A DNA stretch of 64,000 nucleotides from a candidate division KSB3 bacterium (lineage in GTDB: Bacteria; Moduliflexota; Moduliflexia; Moduliflexales; Moduliflexaceae): positions 82,353 to 146,352 of the forward strand of contig PDSJ01000017.1 in assembly GCA_002748425.1 (NCBI GenBank). The letters are read 5' to 3'. Each line of letters begins with the position of its first letter. Position 1 is the stretch's first letter. Below the pieces are notes generated by a model. The model saw only the letters and a program-made list of their open reading frames with translations. It was not told the origin of the DNA and searched no databases. Below are positions 36,670-45,393 of the stretch, piece by piece. The translations under genes and the position numbers were made by a program.

Positions 36670-37701
36670 ATGATTATTCGCACGACAAGCTATGCCAGAG
36701 CCGGGCTGATAGGGAATCCGTCAGACGGTTATTTTGGAAAAACCATTGCATTTTCTGTTCGGAATTTTTGTGCCGAGGTCACGCTCTATGAATCGCCGCA
36801 GCTGGAAATCACGTTTCATCAGAAGGATCATACGAAGTTTGCCTCAATACGGCAGCTTGTTGAAGATATCAAATTTTCCGGATATTATGGCGGTATTCGA
36901 TTGCTCAAAGCTGCAATTAAAAAATTTTACGAATATTGTCAGGAACATACGCTGCCTCTGGAGGAAAAGAATTTTACGATTTTGTATGATTCCAACGTTC
37001 CTTTGCGAGTTGGACTGGCCGGTTCCAGTGCAATTATTACCTCAGTGATGAAGGCTCTGATGCAATTTTACAATATCGAAATCGAAAACGCGATCCTGGC
37101 CAATCTCATACTGTCGGTCGAAGCTGAGGAACTCGGCATCAGCGCCGGATTGCAGGACAGAGTCATTCAGGTCTATGAAGGCATGGTGTATATGGATTTT
37201 AATCGTCAGCACATGGAAGAATATGGTTACGGCATTTATGAGAGCCTGCTTCCCGGGCAATTGCCGAATCTCTATATTGCCTATTCTGACGATTTGAGCG
37301 AGGGCACGGAAGTGTTTCACAACAATATCCGGCAGCGCTACAATGATGGTGATCGTCAGGTACATGAGGCCATGCGGGAATTCGGCGAGATTGCGAGGGT
37401 TTTTCGGGAAGCGTTGATGAGGGGCGATCTGCTCCAAATGAACGAACTCATCAATCGTAACTTCAATGTCCGCGCCTCAATTTTCAAATTAAGCAAACGA
37501 AATTGGGAAATGGTTAATTGCGCCCGCAATGTCGGCGCATCCTCAAAATTTTGCGGTTCCGGCGGCGCAATCGTCGGCATTTACGCTGATGAAAACATGT
37601 ATCAGGATTTGGAACGAGAAATGACAAGAATTCGAGCTCGCTTGTTGAAGCCAATCATTTTTGAAGAACCTGGAACAGAAGAAGAAGGAGAAGAATCATG
37701 A
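36670..37701 (+). CDS. Glucuronokinase-like GHMP sugar kinase
   Basis: 343-residue GHMP-superfamily kinase. Its pattern follows plant glucuronokinase: SYARAGLIGNPSDGYFGKTIAF in short form (ARAGLIGNPSDGYFGKT), GYYGGIRLL, the GHMP P-loop GLAGSSAI near residue 114, ELGISAGLQDRVIQVYEGMVYMDF (AGLQDRV) and KFCGSGGAIVGI near the end. Expected reaction: sugar or uronic acid to the 1-phosphate, with ATP. Overlaps galU by 4 bp (ATGA), so the two enzymes are made together and would give sugar-1-P then a UDP-sugar. A related L-fucose or galactose-type kinase remains possible. Strong purine-rich ribosome binding site. Confidence 0.78.
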   Translation: MIIRTTSYARAGLIGNPSDGYFGKTIAFSVRNFCAEVTLYESPQLEITFHQKDHTKFASIRQLVEDIKFSGYYGGIRLLKAAIKKFYEYCQEHTLPLEEKNFTILYDSNVPLRVGLAGSSAIITSVMKALMQFYNIEIENAILANLILSVEAEELGISAGLQDRVIQVYEGMVYMDFNRQHMEEYGYGIYESLLPGQLPNLYIAYSDDLSEGTEVFHNNIRQRYNDGDRQVHEAMREFGEIARVFREALMRGDLLQMNELINRNFNVRASIFKLSKRNWEMVNCARNVGASSKFCGSGGAIVGIYADENMYQDLEREMTRIRARLLKPIIFEEPGTEEEGEES

Positions 37702-38570
37702 TCGAAAAAGCCGTCATTCCAGCCGCAGGATTCGGCTCGCGTTTCCTGCCCGCCACGAAAGCGCAGCCAAAAGAGATGCTGCCGATTATTGATACGCCGA
37801 CCATTCAATATGTGATTGAAGAGACTGTCAAATCAGGGATTTCGCAAATTCTCGTGATTACCGGAAAGGGCAAGCAGGCGATTGAAAACCACTTCGACCA
37901 CTCCTGCGAGCTGGAGGCTGACCTCTCCAGAAAGAACAAACAGAAACAGCTCAAGGAAGTGCGAGAGATTTCCAACATGGCGGAAATTTTTTACATTCGC
38001 CAAAAGGAACTGAACGGTCTGGGAGATGCCATCCGCTATGCCAAAAATTTTGTCGACAACGAACCGTTTGTCGTCTTGCTGGGTGATACGCTTGTCAAAA
38101 GCAAGACCCCGTGTGTTCGGCAGTTGATCGATGCCTATAACCGCCATCAGAAGACCATCATCGGTGTTGAAGAAGTGCCGGCGCACAAAGTCGATCGCTA
38201 CGGTATTATTGATGCCGCACAGATCGGGGAATCCATTTACCGGGTATCGAATTTGATCGAAAAACCCAGCCTCTCGGAAGCACCGTCCCAGCTGGCGATC
38301 GGAGGACGTTATATCCTGACACCCCGGATTTTCTCCTATCTCGATCGCACAGTAGCCGGTAAAGGCGGTGAAATACAGCTTACCGATGCTCTGCGCGACA
38401 TGTGCAAACATGAAGAAACCCTGGCCTTCAAGTTCGAGGGGAAACGCTATGATATCGGAAATAAGCTCGATTACCTGATCACTGAGGTTGAGTTTGGCGT
38501 TGAACGTGACGATCTCGGGTATGAATTCAGGAAATTCCTGCGGGATTTTGTCGGCACACTCAAGGACTAA
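37698..38570 (+). CDS. galU: UTP--glucose-1-phosphate uridylyltransferase
   Basis: 290 residues, cytoplasmic nucleotidyltransferase making UDP-glucose, or here possibly UDP-glucuronate. Family marks are IPAAGFGSRFLPATKAQPKEMLP, the LGDTLV aspartate motif, VGVEEVP (here IGVEEVPAHKVDRYG), IEKP, GRYILTP and the GEIQLTDALRDM segment. Translationally coupled to the glucuronokinase-like gene. Known GalU enzymes prefer glucose-1-P; any preference for uronic acid-1-P is inference from the pairing. Confidence 0.93.
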   Translation: MIEKAVIPAAGFGSRFLPATKAQPKEMLPIIDTPTIQYVIEETVKSGISQILVITGKGKQAIENHFDHSCELEADLSRKNKQKQLKEVREISNMAEIFYIRQKELNGLGDAIRYAKNFVDNEPFVVLLGDTLVKSKTPCVRQLIDAYNRHQKTIIGVEEVPAHKVDRYGIIDAAQIGESIYRVSNLIEKPSLSEAPSQLAIGGRYILTPRIFSYLDRTVAGKGGEIQLTDALRDMCKHEETLAFKFEGKRYDIGNKLDYLITEVEFGVERDDLGYEFRKFLRDFVGTLKD

Positions 38571-38860
38571 GCCTCCTGCTCAATGGCGATTTTTTTCCTT
38601 GACATTTTGAAGAATGTTGCCGACGGCTTCAGAACGTGATGGGGATGAGCGGGCTTGTGAAAATTTTTTGATCAATTTGCCGTGACCGCATCTGATGAGC
38701 ATGAATGTCAACATGAGAAGCCAGGGAGGTGAGGCGGCCCAGCAGTCTGAATTGTAATAACAGGTGTTTTTCTCAACGAATCCATTTTCGCAATAAAGAT
38801 GATTGGCAGAGAGGTCTCATCAGAGGCTCTCTTGAGGCAGTTATCGGAGGAACAGAAGAG

Positions 38861-39844
38861 ATGAAAAATATACTGCTAAGCATACTTGGATGTTTAATGA
38901 TTATTGGGAGTTCTGGATGGGCAGCAGCAGAGGAACAAATTGTTATACGCTGGAGTGACGTCTTGAGTCCTCCGAACCCACATCCGCTGATGATGGAGAA
39001 GGTGGCTGAAATTGTTGCGGAAAAATCGAACGGGCGTATCGAAATTCAAGTCTATCCCGGCGGTCAGTTAGGAAGTTCGCGTGACACTATCGAATCACTC
39101 TCGTTGGGCATGCATGAAATGGCGACTGAGGGAGTTTCTCATTTAGAAAGTTGGTATCCTGCCGTCAATGCAATTCAGACAATGCCGTATATCTATAAAG
39201 ATCCCGCCCATGTCCAGCGTGTACTGGAGAGTCCGATCGGACGGGAGATTCTTGAGACGATTCGGGAAAAATCAGGGATACGAGTGCTGGGAGCCGCATA
39301 TTATGGAAAGCGAAATGTGACAACAAGCAGCAAAGAGATCAATGCTGTTGACGATATGGCCGGCTTTAAATTACGCGTTCCTGAAAGCGCTGTCTATATT
39401 GCGTTTGCCAAAGCCTGGGGGGCAAAACCGACTCCGATTAGCTTTGGCGAATTGTATCTGGCCTTAAAGCAGAGTGTCGTCGATGGACAGGAAAATCCGC
39501 TTCCGACGATCTGGTCGGCAAAGTTTTACGAAGTTCAGAAGTATCTTGTGCTGACCGGACACATTCTTGACTGGAGAGCGGTGCTGATTAACGAAGAGTT
39601 TTTCCAGAGCCTTTCTCCTGAAGATCAGACACTCCTCGCTGATGCCGTTAAAGAAGGGATCGCCTGGTGTAATGAGACAATTCTGCAGCAGGAGGCCGAG
39701 CTTGTCGAGAAGTTGCAGGCTGAAGGCATGACCGTGATCGAGCCGGATGTCGACAGCTTCCGTAGTGCGGTTTTAGAAAAGGTTCCTGCCGAGTTCAAGG
39801 ATAAATGGGGCGATCTGATCGAAAAAATTGTTGCTATCGACTAA
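38861..39844 (+). CDS. dctP: TRAP transporter solute-binding protein (system 2)
   Basis: 327 residues. Start at 38861 after GGAGGAAC; signal peptide NILLSILGCLMIIGSSGWAAA. Binding-protein pattern: VYPGGQLGSSRDTIESL, GFKLRVPES with the ligand arginine, YLALKQSVVDGQENP, and KFYEVQKYLVL. The longest frame starts at 38729 and adds an N-terminus that hides the signal peptide. Separate operon from system 3, which runs the other way. The 290 bp upstream (38571-38860) hold no gene; a TTGACA at 38599-38604 lacks a good -10. Confidence 0.93.
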   Translation: MKNILLSILGCLMIIGSSGWAAAEEQIVIRWSDVLSPPNPHPLMMEKVAEIVAEKSNGRIEIQVYPGGQLGSSRDTIESLSLGMHEMATEGVSHLESWYPAVNAIQTMPYIYKDPAHVQRVLESPIGREILETIREKSGIRVLGAAYYGKRNVTTSSKEINAVDDMAGFKLRVPESAVYIAFAKAWGAKPTPISFGELYLALKQSVVDGQENPLPTIWSAKFYEVQKYLVLTGHILDWRAVLINEEFFQSLSPEDQTLLADAVKEGIAWCNETILQQEAELVEKLQAEGMTVIEPDVDSFRSAVLEKVPAEFKDKWGDLIEKIVAID

Positions 39845-39915
39845 AAGACCTGGAGTCCTCTGACGTGTTATGACGAGAGAGCGTCCCTCTTCGTCATAAC
39901 ACGTTTTCGCCCTTG

Positions 39916-40410
39916 ATGCGCATACTGAAACACATACTGGAAAAAGCTGTGAACGTCGTGGCCGTTGTCCTCTTTATTGTTGTGTTTGTCACAGTGCTGC
40001 TTCAAATTTTTTCCCGCTATGTCTTAAACAATCCCCTCATTTGGACCGAAGAGTTGTGCCGCTACACGTTTATCTGGATCGCAATGCTGGGCTGGGTCAT
40101 GGGAACCCGGCAGAATTCGCATTTAGGCGTGAATGTCGTGTTACATGCCTTGCCGCAACGTGTACACATCCTTGCACAGCTTTTCATCAAATTTCTGACG
40201 CTGGTGTTTATGGTGGTTCTAGGGTATTATGGGGCGGTGATCGCAGGGAAAACCATGGGCAAACAGACCTATACACTCTTTTTTACCTATGGCCTCGTGT
40301 ACGCGATTGTCCCTGTAACGGCAATCTTGATCGGCCTGTATACCATTGCCGACGCTCTGGAACTCGTGAAGCGCTGGAAGGGCAGGCAGCAGGAGGTCAC
40401 GCAGTCATGA
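39916..40410 (+). CDS. dctQ: TRAP transporter small permease subunit (system 2)
   Basis: 164 residues with four membrane helices and the WTEELCRYTFIW signature followed by RQNSHLGVNV. The ATG at 39916 is directly preceded by a TTG at 39913 in frame. It follows dctP by 71 bp and overlaps dctM by 4 bp. Confidence 0.9.
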   Translation: MRILKHILEKAVNVVAVVLFIVVFVTVLLQIFSRYVLNNPLIWTEELCRYTFIWIAMLGWVMGTRQNSHLGVNVVLHALPQRVHILAQLFIKFLTLVFMVVLGYYGAVIAGKTMGKQTYTLFFTYGLVYAIVPVTAILIGLYTIADALELVKRWKGRQQEVTQS

Positions 40411-41684
40411 TCCTTGTGTTATGTCTCTGGCTCATCCTGCTTTTAGGGGGAACCCCTCTGTATATCAGTTTAGGCATTGCCTCGATCATGTATATTTTCA
40501 GCCAGGGGCTTCAGCCCTTGATAATTCCTCAGAAAGTTGCGATGGCGGCAGATTCTTTTCCGCTGCTTGCAGCCCCGTTTTTTATTTTGATGGGCAACAT
40601 TATGAATCATTCCGGGGTCACGCAGCGAATTTTTCGATTCTCAACGACGCTGGTTGGCTGGATTCGAGGCGGCCTGGGCCATGCGAATATCATTGCCAGT
40701 CTGATTTTTGCTGGGATGAGTGGAGCGGCCGTTGCAGACGCTGGAGGGCTGGGGACGATCGAAATAGAGGCTATGCGTAACGCTGGCTATGATGATGACT
40801 TTTCCTGTGCGATTACGGCAGCTTCTTCGACCGTAGGCCCTATTATTCCTCCAAGTCTTCCGATGGTCATTTTGGGGGTAAGCGCCTCAACCTCGATCGG
40901 TGGTCTCTTTATCGGCGGAATTCTTCCAGGACTGTTGATGGCGGGATCGCTTATGCTGCTGGTGCATTTCCTGGCGAAAAAACGCGGCTATCCCAAAGGA
41001 AAATTTCCAAGCGTGCGAGGAGTATGGCAGAGTTTTCTCTCTGCATTTTGGGCCTTGTTGGCACCGTTGATCTTATTGTTCGGAATTTTGTCCGGTATGT
41101 TCACGCCGACTGAGGCGGCTGTTGTGGCGGCATTATATGCATTGATCCTCGGGATATTCGTCTATAAAGAGTTCCGAATCAGCGATCTCCCTCAAATGAT
41201 TATCACGACAGTGGAAACAAGCGGCGTAGTGATGGCGTTAGTGATGACGGCGGTGTTATTCGGCTGGAACTTGACCGTCGGACAGCTTCCGCAACGTCTC
41301 GGAAAGATGCTGATGGGCCTCTCGGACAATCCGATCGTCATCTTGCTCATCATCAATCTCTTCTTATTGTTTGTCGGTTGTTTTATGGAAGCTATTGCAG
41401 CGATGATTATTCTGATTCCGGTCTTCCTGCCGGTGATTGATGCTTTGGGAATCAATCATATTCAATTCGGCTTGATCATGATCCTCAATCTGATGATCGG
41501 GACGATTACCCCTCCTGTCGGGGTGGTGCTGGGGGTCACTGCCAATATCGCCCATGTCCCTTTTGAGCGCGTGACCAGAGCGACTCTTCCGTTTCTGCTG
41601 CCCTTGCTGATCGTATTGCTGCTCATCACAGTCATCCCGGAACTCACCACATTTTTACCGAACGTGTTGATGGGGATCAAGTAA
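40407..41684 (+). CDS. dctM: TRAP transporter large permease subunit (system 2)
   Basis: 425 residues, about 12 helices. The true start is the ATG at 40407, which overlaps the dctQ stop (ATGA) and has AGGAGGT nine bases upstream; the frame is open back to 40041 but that stretch is the shadow of dctQ. Motifs: TPLYISLGIASIMY, APFFILMGNIMNHSG, GGLGHANIIAS, SGAAVADAGGLG, STVGPIIPPSLPM, FTPTEAAVVAAL and TPPVGVVLGVTA. Ends 89 bp from a convergent SDR gene. Confidence 0.93.
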   Translation: MILVLCLWLILLLGGTPLYISLGIASIMYIFSQGLQPLIIPQKVAMAADSFPLLAAPFFILMGNIMNHSGVTQRIFRFSTTLVGWIRGGLGHANIIASLIFAGMSGAAVADAGGLGTIEIEAMRNAGYDDDFSCAITAASSTVGPIIPPSLPMVILGVSASTSIGGLFIGGILPGLLMAGSLMLLVHFLAKKRGYPKGKFPSVRGVWQSFLSAFWALLAPLILLFGILSGMFTPTEAAVVAALYALILGIFVYKEFRISDLPQMIITTVETSGVVMALVMTAVLFGWNLTVGQLPQRLGKMLMGLSDNPIVILLIINLFLLFVGCFMEAIAAMIILIPVFLPVIDALGINHIQFGLIMILNLMIGTITPPVGVVLGVTANIAHVPFERVTRATLPFLLPLLIVLLLITVIPELTTFLPNVLMGIK

Positions 41685-41773
41685 GGTGATCGAGAATACG
41701 CTCTTTGCGGCTTCTTGTGACAGGTTTGCGGGGGATCGATCCGCTCCCCTCCCCTGCCTGGGAACAAAGATTC

Positions 41774-42640
41774 TCAGGGCCGGTGATCACCATGATCACC
41801 CTGAAAATAGCGCTTCAGCTCGATGTTGAACCCACCGTCCAGCGCGATCAGCTCTCCGGTGACATAATTATCCGTCAGTAGATACAGTACTGCCGGCGTT
41901 ACGGCAGCAGGATCGACAAAGGACGGTTTTAAATGGGTTTTTGCTTCAACATCAGCTTTGATGTGCGGAAAGCGGTCGTAAAATTTGCGCGGCCCGGCCG
42001 TATTGGCAAAACCAGGAGCAATTCCATTTACTCGAATGTTTTTCGGTCCCAGGATCGCGGCCAGACTTTGCATGACGGAAAGTGCGGCTCGTTTTGCGGC
42101 AGCATAGGCCAGCAGATCGTCACGCAGCGGGCAGAGCGATGCTTCAGAAAGTGTGACGACAATGGCCCCGGAATCTGGACGGTGTCCCAGCGCATCGGCT
42201 TTGACAGCCTCATAGCGGGGAGCCATCACTTTTGCCGCCGCCTGAACCAGCGTCGCCAGCGCGATCGGAAAGACTTCGAATTGCGTCCGAAAGCTTTTCA
42301 CGAGCTTTTCCGGTGAGAGCTCCAGAAAGGGTTCTTCGAAACGAATAGCAAAACCGGCATTGGCAATGACAAAATCAAGGGTCCCGAAACGCTCAATCGT
42401 TTGAGCCACGATCTCTTCGGATGCCCCTTGCGTCATAATATCTTTGGTATAATATTCGAACTCTCCTTTCCCAACGGCCTCTAGTTCTACGCGAGCTTCT
42501 TCGGAAAGTTGATCCACTGAGAACACCGCGATCTTTGCCCCTCGAGCGAGCAAAGCCCGCGTGATTGCATAGCCGAAACCACTTGTTCCGCCTGTGAGAA
42601 TCCCGACTTTCCCTGACAAGGATGATTGAAACTTATTCAT
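41774..42640 (-). CDS. SDR-family oxidoreductase (last gene of catabolic operon)
   Basis: 288 residues, Rossmann-fold short-chain dehydrogenase. Cofactor motif TGGTSGFGYAI, NAG motif in IANAGFA, active-site YAAAK (tyrosine and lysine), and VNGIAPGF then ALDGGFNIEL. The acidic or basic tail after the first strand reads FSVDQLSEE, which gives no clear NAD/NADP choice. A 15-residue insert lies before the catalytic serine region. It is the last gene of the minus-strand run. A hairpin TCAGGG-GTGATCA/TGATCACCCTGA spans its stop codon (41774-41804) and could end the operon. Confidence 0.85.
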   Translation of the reverse strand: MNKFQSSLSGKVGILTGGTSGFGYAITRALLARGAKIAVFSVDQLSEEARVELEAVGKGEFEYYTKDIMTQGASEEIVAQTIERFGTLDFVIANAGFAIRFEEPFLELSPEKLVKSFRTQFEVFPIALATLVQAAAKVMAPRYEAVKADALGHRPDSGAIVVTLSEASLCPLRDDLLAYAAAKRAALSVMQSLAAILGPKNIRVNGIAPGFANTAGPRKFYDRFPHIKADVEAKTHLKPSFVDPAAVTPAVLYLLTDNYVTGELIALDGGFNIELKRYFQGDHGDHRP

Positions 42641-42708
42641 AAGTGTTGAAGACCGGCAAGAGCGGAAGAAAACACGCGCACGCTCTCAGTCATGTTGTTT
42701 CAGATGCG

Positions 42709-43647
42709 TTATATGAGTGCCGACACGTCTTTGACGGCAGCCACAATTGCTTCTTTCGTCAAACCGTACTCGGCGAGGAGCTCATGATACTCCTTTGCTG
42801 ATTGTCCGAACACATCCCGGACTCCCACGGGAACAATGGGGATTTTCGTCCGCAGTAATGATTCAGCGATCGCCGACCCCATCCCGCCGTGAATGTTATG
42901 TTCTTCTACCGTGACAACGGCGCCGGTTTTTTCTGCCAGTGCAGTGATCGCGCACGTGTTCATCGGTTTAATGCTGCCGATATTGACCACTTCGGCCGAA
43001 ATCCCCTCTTGTGTCAAGATTTCTGCAGCTTGTAAGGCTACAGCAACCATCTGACCGGTTCCGAAAATCGTGACATCGGTGCCGGGCTGTATAACTGTCG
43101 GTTCCCCCAGCTTGAATTGATAGTGCGCGTCAACAATCAGAGGAGTCTCTCCACGATCGAGACGGAGATAGACTGGCCCGTGATGTTCGACCATGAATCT
43201 GACCATCGCGCGGGTTTCGATCTCATCAACCGGTGACAGCACGATCATGTTTGGCAGCGCACACATCAACGCCAGATCTTCAATACTTTGATGCGTGGCT
43301 CCGTCTCCAAAATCCGAGAAGCCTGAGCTTGAACCGCAGATTTTAACATTGTTGGCCGGATACGCAACGGACTGTCTGATCTGATCGAAGGCCCTGCCGG
43401 TCAGGAAGACGGCAAAGGAATTCACAAAAGGAATCTTGCCTTTTAAGGCCATGCCGGCCGCTGTGGCGACCATATTTTGTTCGGCGATGCTCATTTCAAA
43501 GAATCGTTCCGGAAAATGTTTTTCGATCAGACAGCTCATTGTCGATTTACTGAGGTCGGCATCCAATGATACAATGTCCTGATTCGTTTTTGCCAGTTCC
43601 AATACTTCTTCTCCGTAAGCGATACGCGGGGCTTTTCCTGATTTCAT
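42709..43647 (-). CDS. Transketolase, C-terminal subunit
   Basis: 312 residues: pyrimidine-binding domain with the catalytic glutamate in IAEQNMVATAAGMAL, phosphate-binding GFGDGATHQ-type loop (SDFGDGATHQSIEDLALM), RLDRGE, and the C-terminal transketolase domain (VVTVEEHNIHGGMGSAI). Split transketolases with separate N- and C-subunits are known in many bacteria and in some sugar-specific pathways. Starts 16 bp after the N-subunit. It should form the active ThDP enzyme only with that partner, which is frameshifted here. Confidence 0.92.
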   Translation of the reverse strand: MKSGKAPRIAYGEEVLELAKTNQDIVSLDADLSKSTMSCLIEKHFPERFFEMSIAEQNMVATAAGMALKGKIPFVNSFAVFLTGRAFDQIRQSVAYPANNVKICGSSSGFSDFGDGATHQSIEDLALMCALPNMIVLSPVDEIETRAMVRFMVEHHGPVYLRLDRGETPLIVDAHYQFKLGEPTVIQPGTDVTIFGTGQMVAVALQAAEILTQEGISAEVVNIGSIKPMNTCAITALAEKTGAVVTVEEHNIHGGMGSAIAESLLRTKIPIVPVGVRDVFGQSAKEYHELLAEYGLTKEAIVAAVKDVSALI

Positions 43648-43663
43648 AAAGTTGCTCTCGTCG

Positions 43664-44230
43664 TTAAAGGGTAAGTTCTTGCAGGGCCTGTTGGTACTGT
43701 TCCGGGGTCATGGCATTATGATGAAACGCCGGATTATGTTCTGCAAATGAGATTCCTTTGCCTTTCACGGTTCTGGCGATAATAGCGGTTGGTTTTCCGA
43801 TACTGGCTTTTGCCTGATCAACAGCTTCAAGGATGTCTGGAATGGAATGACCGTCGATGTCAATCACATTCCAGCCAAAGCTTGAGAACTTTTCTTTATA
43901 TGGTCCGGAATCAAAGCGTTCGCTGATTTTTCCGGTCGCTTGCAGTTCGTTTTTGTCGATGAAAGCGATCACATGATCGAGTTTGTAGTGGGCCGCTGCC
44001 ATGATCGCTTCCCAGTTCTGCCCTTCGCTCAGTTCGCCATCACCGACAATGACATAGATATAGAAATCCTCATTATCCAGGCGCGCAGCCAGCGCCATGC
44101 CGTTGGCCAGCGACAGTCCCTGTCCGAGTGCTCCGGTATTCGCCTCAATACCGGGACACAGCGTCATGTCAGGATGCCCTTGAAGAGGGCTGCCCAGATG
44201 TTTTAGCGTCTTCAGTGTTTCATGGGGCAT
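43664..44230 (-). CDS. Transketolase N-terminal subunit, downstream fragment (frameshift)
   Basis: 188 residues carrying the main ThDP motif: GIEANTGALGQGLSLANGMALA, then GDGELSEGQNWEAIMAAAHYKLDHVIAFIDKNELQATG in short form GDGELSEGQNWE...DKNELQ, followed by GHSIPDI and KGKGISF. It lacks the first third of the subunit, which is encoded in another phase at 44212-44490. Homologues would read continuously from GLMS into HETLKTLKHLGS. The overlap region has a C4 run on the minus strand (44224-44227). Either sequence error, recent mutation, or a programmed shift. Confidence 0.85.
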   Translation of the reverse strand: MPHETLKTLKHLGSPLQGHPDMTLCPGIEANTGALGQGLSLANGMALAARLDNEDFYIYVIVGDGELSEGQNWEAIMAAAHYKLDHVIAFIDKNELQATGKISERFDSGPYKEKFSSFGWNVIDIDGHSIPDILEAVDQAKASIGKPTAIIARTVKGKGISFAEHNPAFHHNAMTPEQYQQALQELTL

Positions 44231-44490
44231 GACATGAGCCCAAGTTCGATTAATGCGCCGTATTGAGCCAATACACAGTGTCCTTTACTGAGAATCAAGC
44301 GATCCCGCTCTGGTTTTTTCGGATTTTTCGGGTCGAAATTCATCACGCCAAAATAGAGTGATGCAACAATATCGGCAATCGAGTTCGATCCGCCGAGATG
44401 CCCCTTATCCGTGTGGAGCATGAGCACGATATTTCTTCGAATGATCGCAGCCTTTTGGATAATCAATTCTCTGTCATAATGCGTTGTCAT
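44212..44490 (-). CDS. Transketolase N-terminal subunit, upstream fragment (frameshift)
   Basis: 92 residues equal to the start of a transketolase N-subunit: RRNIVLMLHTDKGHLGGSNSIADIVASLYFGVMNFDP in short form GHLGGSNSIADI, and RLILSKGHCVLAQYGALIELG. It ends SCPMKH and a stop where homologues carry on; the continuation lies in the frame of the next feature, which overlaps by 19 bp. Alone it cannot bind ThDP. The two pieces together make a normal length of about 275 residues. Confidence 0.85.
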   Translation of the reverse strand: MTTHYDRELIIQKAAIIRRNIVLMLHTDKGHLGGSNSIADIVASLYFGVMNFDPKNPKKPERDRLILSKGHCVLAQYGALIELGLMSCPMKH

Positions 44491-44585
44491 GGTATTCTCT
44501 CATATAGTAAAAGGTGGAGCGCCCAGAGCCTCAACCCGGATGTTCAGACTTGTGAATACTGGCGTATGTCTCCTGTATAACGCTG

Positions 44586-45374
44586 TTATGAGCTGACAGT
44601 CGCTTTTGTCGCGCCCGTACTAATTCCACCATCCACCAATATCGTCTGTCCGGTCATGTACGCAGCAGCATCGGACGCCAGGAACACCACTGTTCCGTCT
44701 AGATCGTGTGGCTGTCCAACCCGTTTTAAAGGAATTCTGTCGATAATGTAATCAACCCACTCTTTATTATCATACAGTGCTTTTGTCTGTTCTGTTCTAA
44801 ACCAGCCCGGTGCCAGACAGTTAACGGTAATCCCATGCGGCCCCCAGTCGTCGGCAAGGCTCATGGTCATCTGCTTTACGCCGCCGCGGCTGGCGCAATA
44901 CGGCGTAATCCCTGCATATCCAGCGACTGTCGTGACAGAGCCAATGTTAATGATTCTGCCGTATCGGCAGGGGATCATTTTTTGGGCCACAGCCTGAGCG
45001 ACAAAAAATCCGCCGCGTAAATTTGTGTCCAGCACCAGATTCCAATCGTCCCAGGAGATGTCAACGGCAGGTTTTCTGACATTACAGCCGGCATTATTGA
45101 CTAAAATATCAATTTTCCCATAGTGTTCGCAGGCGGCTTCGACCATGCTTTGAATGCTGTCATACTCCCGGACATCCAGCGCAAGCGGAAGGGCTTTCCG
45201 GCCCAGCGCTTCGATCTCTGTCTTAAACGATGTCAATGATTCCAGCCTCCGACTGGTTATCACAACATCAGCTCCAGCCTGGGCCAAGGCTTTTGCAAAA
45301 TAGCGTCCCAAGCCCCGGCTCGCCCCGGTAATAACCGCTACCTTTCCGCTTAAATCGAATAAATTTGTACTCAT
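44586..45374 (-). CDS. SDR-family oxidoreductase (gluconate 5-dehydrogenase-like)
   Basis: 262 residues. TGASRGLGRYFA cofactor motif, arginine-rich tail SRRLESL (suggesting NADP use), LVNNAGCNVRKP, catalytic Ser and YCASRGG (Tyr then Arg/Gly in place of the usual YxxxK, i.e. YCASRGGVK with lysine 2 later than usual), VNCLAPGWFRTEQT and LVDGGIS. The shift around the catalytic lysine is worth checking. Start at 45374 by the GGAG seven bases upstream. It sits between the split transketolase and the alcohol dehydrogenase, so it probably oxidises or reduces a sugar acid or polyol. Confidence 0.88.
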   Translation of the reverse strand: MSTNLFDLSGKVAVITGASRGLGRYFAKALAQAGADVVITSRRLESLTSFKTEIEALGRKALPLALDVREYDSIQSMVEAACEHYGKIDILVNNAGCNVRKPAVDISWDDWNLVLDTNLRGGFFVAQAVAQKMIPCRYGRIINIGSVTTVAGYAGITPYCASRGGVKQMTMSLADDWGPHGITVNCLAPGWFRTEQTKALYDNKEWVDYIIDRIPLKRVGQPHDLDGTVVFLASDAAAYMTGQTILVDGGISTGATKATVSS

Positions 45375-45393
45375 GATCATTCTCCACTCTCTG

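Noticed and set aside
40041..40406. N-terminal extension of the system 2 dctM frame
   Set aside because: It is the shadow of dctQ in another phase; the ATGA overlap and AGGAGGT fix the start at 40407.
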